Positions 37,424-45,076 of a DNA stretch of 64,000 nt are shown here, piece after piece (the stretch's first letter is position 1; every line of letters begins with the position of its first letter). The translations under genes and the position numbers were made by a program. The stretch lies in contig NZ_FTMN01000001.1 in the NCBI RefSeq assembly GCF_900155945.1, positions 821,682-885,681 on the forward strand, written 5' to 3'. Below the pieces are notes generated by a model that did not search any database, was not told where the DNA came from, and saw nothing but the letters and a program-made list of their open reading frames with translations. This stretch comes from Marinobacterium stanieri. Lineage in GTDB: Bacteria > Pseudomonadota > Gammaproteobacteria > Pseudomonadales > Balneatricaceae.

Positions 37424-38408
37424 CTTGTTTATCCTCTTTCAAAACACCCCAGTGCCAGTCCGGCTGCAGCGACAACTGGGCCGGCGTCATGCCGGACGGC
37501 AGCAGCAACAGCATCAATCCACCCTGGTCACCGGATACAGCGCCAGCACCACAGACCTTGGCTGCGCCACCCGCCTGTTCCACCTGCTCGGCCAGGCGCT
37601 GCAAAGGCGCCGGCACCACTCCTATACGGGTCAGCAAACGGTGGTTAGCACGGATAGGCTCCAGCAGGCTTTCACCCTGCATCAATGCAGACTCAAAGGC
37701 TTCAGTGACATCACGGAACTCACCCCAGATTGGCGAGTCCGCAAAGTTTCGGCGTACCTGATCCACACAGGCTCCTGTGCTGGACGCGGGGGTACCGGTA
37801 AACAGCCAGTAAAAGCCGTCCCCCAGCCCCTGTTCCGGCAAGGCCAGAGATTCGACCTGCTCGCCCTGCACCCGCACCGCACCACCGGAACAGACTGCAG
37901 CCGCATCAATAATACTGCCACGGCCATGTTGCAGGCGCTCACAATGGCGTACCTGACGAATCAGCTCGTCTCGGTCATCAAAGTGGCCAAACAGCTTCAG
38001 CAAAGCGGCAATCAGGGCTGCCGAGGAGCCCATGCCGGCACCGATGGGAATATCGGAATCGATGCTCAAACTGCCCTGGGGGCGTACGTCCAGACCGGAC
38101 AGAACCCGTGCCATATCCACCGCATAAAACGCCAGCTCTGCGGGTTTCTGCAGGATGCGGGTAATGGGTAATTCGCCACGCAGGTAGCGTTCAAAGTGAT
38201 TATCGAGGCGACGGCGCAGGCTGGCGAGTTTATCCAGCCCCAGCACATGGGTACGTTCCTGGGTGTGCCAGCTCAGGCGTGGCAGACGGTCGGGGCGGTA
38301 GTGGATCCGCATGTGACGGTCCACCGCCAGGGCCAGAGCCGGTGAACCGTAGACCACCGCATGTTCACCGCTGAGGATGATTTTCCCCGGCGCGCAGGCG
38401 GTGGGCAT
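37401..38408 (-). CDS. mvk: Mevalonate kinase
   Basis: A 335-residue GHMP kinase. The mevalonate-kinase N-terminal motif APGKIILSGEHAVVYG is present, followed by the ATP loop PIGAGMGSSAALIAALL near 119, LQHGRGSIIDAAAV (catalytic Asp region) and a C-terminal motif with CGAG and GG (AKVCGAGAVSGDQGG). It should phosphorylate mevalonate with ATP. Its ATG overlaps the mvaS stop by one base, so it is in the same operon. Which kinase does which step would need assay. Confidence 0.85.
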   Translation of the reverse strand: MPTACAPGKIILSGEHAVVYGSPALALAVDRHMRIHYRPDRLPRLSWHTQERTHVLGLDKLASLRRRLDNHFERYLRGELPITRILQKPAELAFYAVDMARVLSGLDVRPQGSLSIDSDIPIGAGMGSSAALIAALLKLFGHFDDRDELIRQVRHCERLQHGRGSIIDAAAVCSGGAVRVQGEQVESLALPEQGLGDGFYWLFTGTPASSTGACVDQVRRNFADSPIWGEFRDVTEAFESALMQGESLLEPIRANHRLLTRIGVVPAPLQRLAEQVEQAGGAAKVCGAGAVSGDQGGLMLLLLPSGMTPAQLSLQPDWHWGVLKEDKQGVRILED

Positions 38409-39574
38409 CAGCGTGGCACGTATTCGCGTTTGTGATGGCTGATACCGGCCAGACGGAAGTGGCCTGTGGTGCCTTCGTCAAAGCGGTGTTCGCCGCCATC
38501 GTCCGGTATCTGATTTCGGTACAGCTGCAGGTATTCGTCGTGACTGATCTCCTGACGCGCCGCCAGCATGTCACGGTGACGTTGCAGATGCAGTGCATCA
38601 CGATAGCCCGGTACAACCGTGCCGGAGAAAAACTCGCCTACACAGCCGGAACCATAGCTGAAGAAACCAATACGCTTACCTGACAGGTCGGCGTCGGTAT
38701 TTTCCAGCAACGAAGTCAGGCCGATATACATGGACGCCGTGTAGCTGTTACCAATGGTACGGTTGTACATCAGCGTCTTGTTGATCTGGCGTTCCTGCTC
38801 CTCTGCACTCAAACCCGCCTTGGTATGACGCACCAGCTGCTGATGAGCTTTTTGCGCCATACGGCTGAACGGCAGGTGGTAGCAGAAATGCGAGAAGTCG
38901 CTGAAATCCAGCGGGCTCACTTCACGGAAATGATCCCAGGCTTTTTTCAGCGCCTTGAGATAGATCTTGGTGGAATACTTGCCGTCGACCAGTGCCGTAG
39001 AACGGTAGTTGGGACGCCAGAAGTCCATCACGTCTTCGGTGTAATTGCCCACTTCAGGATCAATGCTGACCAGGCGCGGGTTGGCGCTGATCATCATCGC
39101 CACGGCACCACACCCCTGGGTTGCTTCACCGGGGGTATCCAGATCGTAGCGGGCAATGTCGGAAGCGATCACCAGAACTTTGCTGTCAGGCTTGCGGGCA
39201 ACCAGCGCACAGGCCATCTGCAAGGCGGCGGTGGCGCTGTAACAGGCCTGCTTCATCTCGACCACACGGCAGTTGTCACGCAGTCCGAGCAGGCGATGCA
39301 CATAGATGCCGGCCGCCTTGGACTGGTCGATACCGGTTTCGGTCGCGAACATCAGAGTGCTGACCTGGTCACGGCCGTTCCCTTCTACCAGCGGCAGGGC
39401 CGCGTTGGCAGCCATGGTCACCACATCTTCATCCGGTGCCGCCATGCCCATTTTCTCTTGCCCGATGCCGGTGTAGTACTTGTCGGGGTCCGTCCCCTGA
39501 ACCTGTGCCAGCGTTTTCAGGTCGAGAAAATAGTTGGAGGTGTAAAAGCTGATTTCGTCAATACCAACGGACAT
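38408..39574 (-). CDS. mvaS: Hydroxymethylglutaryl-CoA synthase
   Basis: A 388-residue thiolase-fold enzyme (bacterial MvaS about 385-390) condensing acetyl-CoA with acetoacetyl-CoA to HMG-CoA. Landmarks are Glu79 in the FATETGIDQSKAAG segment, the acyl-accepting Cys111 in EMKQACYSATAALQMA, the PLDFSDFSHFCYHLPF histidine region and the GSGCVGEFFSG loop. It follows fni by 15 bases. Confidence 0.97.
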   Translation of the reverse strand: MSVGIDEISFYTSNYFLDLKTLAQVQGTDPDKYYTGIGQEKMGMAAPDEDVVTMAANAALPLVEGNGRDQVSTLMFATETGIDQSKAAGIYVHRLLGLRDNCRVVEMKQACYSATAALQMACALVARKPDSKVLVIASDIARYDLDTPGEATQGCGAVAMMISANPRLVSIDPEVGNYTEDVMDFWRPNYRSTALVDGKYSTKIYLKALKKAWDHFREVSPLDFSDFSHFCYHLPFSRMAQKAHQQLVRHTKAGLSAEEQERQINKTLMYNRTIGNSYTASMYIGLTSLLENTDADLSGKRIGFFSYGSGCVGEFFSGTVVPGYRDALHLQRHRDMLAARQEISHDEYLQLYRNQIPDDGGEHRFDEGTTGHFRLAGISHHKREYVPR

Positions 39575-39589
39575 AGGTGACCTGGGTCC

Positions 39590-40618
39590 TCAACGCTCTT
39601 CCACAATAAGCGCAGTGTTTCGGAACAATGCCGATACGTCAGGCGTACCGAGCAGAAACATCGCAGTAATAAATTCGCGTCGCAGTCGTTCAATAACCGC
39701 AACCACTGCCTCGGCCGACTCCATTGCCGGCTGTAGCAGCGGCGCTGCCATGCCGCAAAGCGAGGCGCCGAGTATAACAGACTTGGCCATATCAATCCCA
39801 TCTCTGAGACCACCGCTGGCGATCAGCGTGGCACGGTCCAGAAACGGCTCAGCCTGCTTCAATGCCACCGGCGTGGGCAGCCCCCAATCCTGGAAACGCA
39901 CGCCGATATCGCTTTCATCATGACGTCGATGATGTTCAATGCGACTCCAGGATGTGCCGCCGGTACCGGCCAGATCGAAGTGGGTCACGCCCTGCTCCAG
40001 CCCAAGTGCAATATCTGCCGCCGACAGGCCAGCGCCCACCTCTTTCAACAATACGGGAACATCCAGCTCACGGCGGATGGCACCGATCTTGTCGGCAACG
40101 CCGCGGAAGTCCGTATCGCCCTCGGGCTGCACGGCTTCCTGCAGCGGGTTGAGATGGAAGTAGAGCGCATCGGCCCCCAGTACCTCGACCGCGCGACGGC
40201 ACTTATCCAGATCAAAGCCGTAATTGAGCTGCACACCCCCCACGTTACCGATCAGTACCGTAGTCGGTGCATGCTCGCGCAAGGCAAAGCTCGCTTCCGC
40301 AGCCGGATGGGTGAACATGACACGCTGGGAACCCACCGCCATGGCAACGCCACACTGCTCGGCCGCTTTCGCCAGGTTGGTGTTGATCGTCCGCACCAGC
40401 TCGTGATCACCGCCAGTCATGGAAGAGATCAGCAGCGGGAAACTGAGACGCTTGCCAAGAAAGTCCACGCTGGGGTCGATATCATCCAGCGCCAGCTCAG
40501 GCAGCGCCCGGTTGGTGAGCAGAATACGATCAAACCAGCGGCCATCGCGATCCGTCAGCGGATCACGTTCGATGGCACGGATATGCTCGATCTTGCGCTC
40601 GTTAGTCGGGTCGCTCAT
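39590..40618 (-). CDS. fni: Type 2 isopentenyl-diphosphate isomerase (FMN-dependent)
   Basis: A 342-residue TIM-barrel flavoprotein interconverting IPP and DMAPP. It has ERKIEHIRAIERDPL at the start, the FMN region PLLISSMTGGDHE, AVGSQR, the catalytic segment HLNPLQEAVQPEGD and VLLKEVGAGLSAADI, AGTGGTSWSRIE and LIASGGLRDGIDMAKS. The type 2 enzyme is unrelated to the Idi-1 of E. coli and typically accompanies the mevalonate pathway. It overlaps mvaA by four bases. Confidence 0.97.
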   Translation of the reverse strand: MSDPTNERKIEHIRAIERDPLTDRDGRWFDRILLTNRALPELALDDIDPSVDFLGKRLSFPLLISSMTGGDHELVRTINTNLAKAAEQCGVAMAVGSQRVMFTHPAAEASFALREHAPTTVLIGNVGGVQLNYGFDLDKCRRAVEVLGADALYFHLNPLQEAVQPEGDTDFRGVADKIGAIRRELDVPVLLKEVGAGLSAADIALGLEQGVTHFDLAGTGGTSWSRIEHHRRHDESDIGVRFQDWGLPTPVALKQAEPFLDRATLIASGGLRDGIDMAKSVILGASLCGMAAPLLQPAMESAEAVVAVIERLRREFITAMFLLGTPDVSALFRNTALIVEER

Positions 40619-41655
40619 GAACGCTCCAGCTTGATATGGGCTTCCATCAACTCACCGGGATTGGTCTGGGCCGCCAGCAGTGACAGTTCACCACAGAGAA
40701 CGGTGGCCGCACAGATCGCCGCCAGGCGACGGGCGTTTTCACCCGGCTCACGTTCTTCACGGCAGCCCAGCTGCTTCAGGTTTTCTTCGACAAAGTCGAT
40801 GCCCTTGCCGTTGCCCACCGACCCCATGATCAGGTTAGGCAGGGTGCAGGAAAAATACAGATCACCGTCACGGACTTCAGCATGAACCACACCCTGAGAA
40901 CCTTCGATGATGTTGGCGGCATCCTGCCCTGTGGCCAGATAGAAGGCCAGCAGCATGTTGGCATAGTGCGCGTTGGCACTGCGCAGACCGCCCGCCATCA
41001 AGGTACCGATCAGGTTCTTCTTGATATTCAGGTCCACCACCTTTTCCGGGGTGGTTTTAAGACGGCGCTCACACACATCACGGGGAATCAGGATTTCGCT
41101 GATCACGTATTTACCACGCCCCAAAATACCGTTGACCGCAGTCGCCTTTTTGTCGGAGCAATAGTTGGCCGAAATCGAGCTGTAACTCAGCTGCGGGTAT
41201 TCGGCCAGAATCCAGGGAATCAATTTGTCGGCGGCGTTGGTCACCATATTGTGGCCGGACGCATCACCGGTGGTGAACTCCAGGCGCAGGTAGATAAGGT
41301 TACCCACAATCTGGCTGTGCATATCCACCAGCTTGGCAAAGCGGCTGCTGGTGGCTACGACCTGATTGAGGTCATCCTGGCGTGCCTTGATCGATTGCAG
41401 CGCCTGATGGGCGGCCAGTGCATCCTCGGCTTCCAGCAGGATGGAGCGCGTCATGCGCTCATCCACCACGGTGGTTACGATGCCTTTTTCCGTCAGGTTG
41501 GACACCCGTGCGCCACGCCCCACCGACGGCCAGAGCGGCGTCTCATAGGTAGCCAGCGGCACACTCAGTTTTTCGTCCACCAGGTGACCACTGATCTTGA
41601 TCGGACCAACCCAACGCATCGGGATGGGCGCTTGCAGTATTTTGTGTGATTTCAT
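40615..41655 (-). CDS. mvaA: Hydroxymethylglutaryl-CoA reductase
   Basis: A 346-residue HMG-CoA reductase that makes mevalonate, the committed step. It has the ETPLWPSVGRGARVSN substrate segment with the catalytic Glu, GDASGHNMVTNAADKL (cofactor region), YCSDKKATAVN with the catalytic Lys, GSVGNGKGIDF and a C-terminal MEAHIKLER with the catalytic His. The GDASGHNM segment is close to the class I GDAMGMN motif. It is shorter than eukaryotic enzymes and has no membrane domain. First gene of the mevalonate operon; the roughly 100 bases upstream include the tolC terminator. Confidence 0.94.
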   Translation of the reverse strand: MKSHKILQAPIPMRWVGPIKISGHLVDEKLSVPLATYETPLWPSVGRGARVSNLTEKGIVTTVVDERMTRSILLEAEDALAAHQALQSIKARQDDLNQVVATSSRFAKLVDMHSQIVGNLIYLRLEFTTGDASGHNMVTNAADKLIPWILAEYPQLSYSSISANYCSDKKATAVNGILGRGKYVISEILIPRDVCERRLKTTPEKVVDLNIKKNLIGTLMAGGLRSANAHYANMLLAFYLATGQDAANIIEGSQGVVHAEVRDGDLYFSCTLPNLIMGSVGNGKGIDFVEENLKQLGCREEREPGENARRLAAICAATVLCGELSLLAAQTNPGELMEAHIKLERS

Positions 41656-41675
41656 GCCTGGCGCGTCCTGTGAAT

Positions 41676-41706
41676 AAAAAAGGGCTGCCCAGATGGCAAC
41701 CCTTTA
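41676..41706 (-). terminator. Terminator after tolC, before mvaA
   Basis: AAAGGGCTGCC (41679-41689) and GGCAACCCTTT (41695-41705) form an 11-bp stem with one mismatch. On the minus strand it is followed by six T. It separates the T1SS operon from the mevalonate operon. Confidence 0.8.
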
Positions 41707-41757
41707 AAAGGCCTCAGATGGCGCAGGATTTTAAGCTACCCGCGCCGAAGGATGCAA

Positions 41758-43104
41758 TTATTGACCGGAATCGGCCATTTCCATCTGGCTTTCTTCGGTG
41801 ATCATCGGCTCGTCGATCTCCGGCAGCGGAATCTCCATCGCTTCCAGCAGCTCACCGGTACCGGTCAGGATACGCAGCTTGGCAATTTCCGTATCAACAC
41901 GGGCATCCGCCAGCTGGTTTTTGGCCGAGAACACTTCGTTTTCGGTATCCAGCAGGTCAAGCAGTGAGCGCTGGCCGATATCGAACTGCTTCTGGTAGGA
42001 GTTACGCGTATCTTCACTGGAGATCACATGGCGCTCCAGATACTCGGACTGACGCTTGAGCGTATCGTACGCGTTCCAGGACAGCTCCACACTTTCACGG
42101 ATCTGACGCTGGGCATCACGCTGAATCGCCTGGGCTTCACCGATCTGGTACTCGGTCTGACGGATACGGGCCTGGTCACCACCACCGTTATAGATGTTGT
42201 AACGCAGACGCAGCATGGCCGTCAGGTCTTCGTCCTGACCTTCTACCCCATCAATGTCCTCGTCCCAGCGACGTTCGACTTCCAGGTCCAGACGCGGTGA
42301 CATACGGCTCTTGGCCGCATCCCGCTGTGCCATTGCCTCTTCCACATCAGCCTGTGCCAATACCGCCACCGGCTGCATGGCCAGACCTTTGCTGACCGCC
42401 TCTTCAACCGTTGCCGGCAACATCAGGCTACTGCTGTCAAAAGGCTCCAACGTCTCGGGCACCGGCTGACCGACTACACGCATATAACTAGCCTTGGCAT
42501 CTCTCAGGTTGTTCTCTGCCACCAGCATGTTCACTTCGGCCAGTGCCAAACGGCCCTCAGCCTGTTGAATGGAAGCCAGCGTGCCCATGCCCGACTCCGA
42601 GCGACGCTTGATCTGGTCGTAAATTTTAACGTGGTTATACAGGCTTTCCTTGGCCAACGTCAGCAACTGCTCACGACGCTGCACTTCCAGATAGGCACGA
42701 CTGGCATTCAGCACATACTGCTGCGCCTGGTCTTTCAATGCACTGGCTCGGGAAGCCGATTGTGCCTGCTGACGAGCCACTTCACTGCTGGTGGCAAAGC
42801 CATCAAAGATCATCTGATTCAGATTAAGACGGGCTTCACGTCGGTTCAGCTCAACGTCATCAACACCATTTTCCTTATCGGTCCACTCGTAGCCATAGCC
42901 CAGAGTGGCATCTATGGTTGGGTAGTAACCGGCTTTAGCCTGACGGATACCCTGCACAGTTGCCGCATAGTTGTGCAAGGCTTCCTGTACCTGCGGGTTG
43001 TGTTCAATATTTTCGGCGACTACTTCCTGCAGCGAGGCAGCGCTTGCCCAGCCCGAAAACGCCAGTCCCATGGCCAGCCCCAACACGGAATGCTTAACAT
43101 TCAT
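41758..43104 (-). CDS. TolC-family outer-membrane protein of the type I secretion system
   Basis: A 448-residue outer-membrane efflux protein. A signal peptide (MNVKHSVLGLAMGLAFSGWASA) ends near residue 22, followed by two TolC half repeats with long coiled-coil helices (AQQYVLNASRAYLEVQRREQ, QRQIRESVELSWNAYDTLK) that form the trans-periplasmic channel. The ATG at 43104 has AGGAG upstream; an upstream frame start at 43128 overlaps the LuxR gene. It is the last gene of an operon with ABC exporter and HlyD adaptor, so it is the dedicated channel (LapE/AggA type). Confidence 0.92.
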   Translation of the reverse strand: MNVKHSVLGLAMGLAFSGWASAASLQEVVAENIEHNPQVQEALHNYAATVQGIRQAKAGYYPTIDATLGYGYEWTDKENGVDDVELNRREARLNLNQMIFDGFATSSEVARQQAQSASRASALKDQAQQYVLNASRAYLEVQRREQLLTLAKESLYNHVKIYDQIKRRSESGMGTLASIQQAEGRLALAEVNMLVAENNLRDAKASYMRVVGQPVPETLEPFDSSSLMLPATVEEAVSKGLAMQPVAVLAQADVEEAMAQRDAAKSRMSPRLDLEVERRWDEDIDGVEGQDEDLTAMLRLRYNIYNGGGDQARIRQTEYQIGEAQAIQRDAQRQIRESVELSWNAYDTLKRQSEYLERHVISSEDTRNSYQKQFDIGQRSLLDLLDTENEVFSAKNQLADARVDTEIAKLRILTGTGELLEAMEIPLPEIDEPMITEESQMEMADSGQ

Positions 43105-43124
43105 ATCCCTGCTCCTGTTCGCTC

Positions 43125-43733
43125 TCATTGTGGCGGTTGCGCACCGCGTAGTTTCAAAATTAGTTCAACCCGGTCATGCACGCCCACTTTTTCCAGTATC
43201 GAACTAACATGAGCCTTGACCGTGCGTTCCGTAATATCGAGCTTGCGAGCAATCAATTTATTGCTCCTGCCCGCTCCCAGTTCAGCAAGCACCTCCTGCT
43301 CTCGCTGACTCAACCCCCACTCAGTAATATCCGGCTGGGGCGTTGCTGGCCGTTGCAACAACCGCTTAAGCAAGCGTTGCATCAACTCCGGCCAGATCCA
43401 AAGGTCGCCATGAGCCACCGTGCTCACAACGTCCGGCAACAAACTCACCTGTATAAAGGTATTGGCGTAACCATAGATGCCCTGCGCCAAAAGCGCCTCC
43501 CCCTCATCCAGCAGGGGATGGTCCACCAGCAGGATCAGGCGACTTGTTTTGGCGCAGGCCAGCAGGGCATTGCGCTGCTCACCCGACAGTGCACTCCAGT
43601 GCACCAGCACCAGATCGTCTTGCTGTGGCGGGGTCCCACAGGGCACAACCGCTATTTCGACATCCGCCTGTAACAGGGCATCTTGCCAACGCTGCTGCAG
43701 ATCGCTCCGCTCAGCTTGAATCAACAGTCTCAT
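43125..43733 (-). CDS. LuxR-type regulator with degenerate receiver domain
   Basis: A 202-residue protein. The C-terminal part (about 138-195) is a GerE/LuxR HTH (LSQREQEVLAELGAGRSNK, ITERTVKAHVSSILEKVG). The N-terminal 120 residues have the spacing of a receiver but lack the acidic pair and the Asp at the phosphorylation position (DLVLVHWSAL) and the conserved Lys, so it probably cannot be phosphorylated in the usual way. It is embedded between the HlyD adaptor and TolC genes, overlapping both neighbours closely, and may regulate the secretion system or its substrate. Confidence 0.85.
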   Translation of the reverse strand: MRLLIQAERSDLQQRWQDALLQADVEIAVVPCGTPPQQDDLVLVHWSALSGEQRNALLACAKTSRLILLVDHPLLDEGEALLAQGIYGYANTFIQVSLLPDVVSTVAHGDLWIWPELMQRLLKRLLQRPATPQPDITEWGLSQREQEVLAELGAGRSNKLIARKLDITERTVKAHVSSILEKVGVHDRVELILKLRGAQPPQ

Positions 43734-43734
43734 G

Positions 43735-45069
43735 TTATCGCTCCGTGAGAGCCCGCTCCTTGGCTCGGTTGATCGGCTTCAGCAGGTAGTGCATCACGGT
43801 CTTCTTACCCGTGAGGATATCCGCGCTCACCGTCATCCCGGCCATCAGAGGCAGAGGTGCTTCCTGAGTCCCCAGGTAGGGACGCTCCGTTTCCAGGCGA
43901 ACCAGGTAATAGGGCACCTTGGCTTCCTGATCCATAATTGTGCCCGGCGAAATAAACACCACTTTCGCATCCAGGCCGCCATAGATGGCAAAGTCGTACG
44001 CACTCACCTTCACCACTGCCGGCTGCTCCAGGCGGATGTTGGCGATATCGGAAGGCTTGATTCGCGCCTCCACCAGCAGCTTGTCACCCCGTGGCACGAT
44101 GCTGAGCAGGGGGTCACCCGGCTTCACCACCCCGCCGATGGTGTTGATCATCAACTGCTTTACTGTGCCCTTGATGGGTGCCCGCACTTCGGTACGGCTG
44201 ATGCGGTCCTGCATGCCGGTCAGTGCCTGTTCCATACGCACCTGCTCGGGTACAACTTCATTCAGTTCACTGCGGGCACGGTTGCGGAACTGCAGCTCCA
44301 TCTCTTCCATGCGCTGATTGATTTCGCTGATGGACGACTCGATACGCGGCACACTCAACTCAATTGAGGAGATCTCACCACGCAGATCATTCACCTGACG
44401 GCGCAGCCGCAAGTGTTCCACTTCCGAAATCACACCCTCTTTTACCAGCGGTTCACTGATGCGCACTTCACGTAGCAGCAGCCCCAGGCTGCGCCTCAGC
44501 TGATCGCTTTTGCTCTTGGCCTCAACCAGCTCCTGCTCACGCTGTTCACGCTGCTGTTCCAGTACTGACAGGTTAGTCTGCAATTCGCTTTGTCGGGCCT
44601 GAAACAGGCGTCTTTCCTGCTCGATCAGGCTGACATATTCTTCCGGGAAGCCCTCGGGTTCGGAAAACTCGGTATTACCGGCCTCCGCCATCAGGCGGGC
44701 CGAACGCGCCTTCAACTCCCAGCGCCGCACCTGGTTTTCGATAAATGAGCTGGCAAACCGCTTGTCCTCAATGCGCATGAGGATATCTCCCTGCTCCACC
44801 AGCTCGCCTTCGCGTACCAGAATGTCAGCAATGATGCCCCCTTCCAGGTTCTGCACCACCTGCAGCTGATGGGAAGGAATAATCTCACCTTCACCCCGTG
44901 CAATCTCATCCAGCTTGGCCCAGTTGGCCCAGGCAATGGCCAGCGCCAGGAACAGTGCACCGGCCCACAGCAACAGGCTGGCACCGCGCGGCGTTTGCTC
45001 CAGCATGGCCTCACTGATGCTGGAGGCGTAGCGAATATCTTCCGAGTGCTTCAGTTTCTGCTTTGCCAT
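43735..45069 (-). CDS. HlyD-family type I secretion adaptor (LapC-like)
   Basis: A 444-residue membrane-fusion protein: one transmembrane helix near 33-52, a biotinyl-lipoyl-like half (HQLQVVQNLEGGIIADILVREGELV), a long coiled coil (about 120-280), then the second lipoyl/beta-barrel region (RTEVRAPIKGTVKQL, GGVVKPGDPLLSIVPRGD). It bridges the inner-membrane ABC exporter to TolC. It begins seven bases after the ATPase gene and ends one base before the luxR-type ATG. Confidence 0.95.
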   Translation of the reverse strand: MAKQKLKHSEDIRYASSISEAMLEQTPRGASLLLWAGALFLALAIAWANWAKLDEIARGEGEIIPSHQLQVVQNLEGGIIADILVREGELVEQGDILMRIEDKRFASSFIENQVRRWELKARSARLMAEAGNTEFSEPEGFPEEYVSLIEQERRLFQARQSELQTNLSVLEQQREQREQELVEAKSKSDQLRRSLGLLLREVRISEPLVKEGVISEVEHLRLRRQVNDLRGEISSIELSVPRIESSISEINQRMEEMELQFRNRARSELNEVVPEQVRMEQALTGMQDRISRTEVRAPIKGTVKQLMINTIGGVVKPGDPLLSIVPRGDKLLVEARIKPSDIANIRLEQPAVVKVSAYDFAIYGGLDAKVVFISPGTIMDQEAKVPYYLVRLETERPYLGTQEAPLPLMAGMTVSADILTGKKTVMHYLLKPINRAKERALTER

Positions 45070-45076
45070 ATAAACC

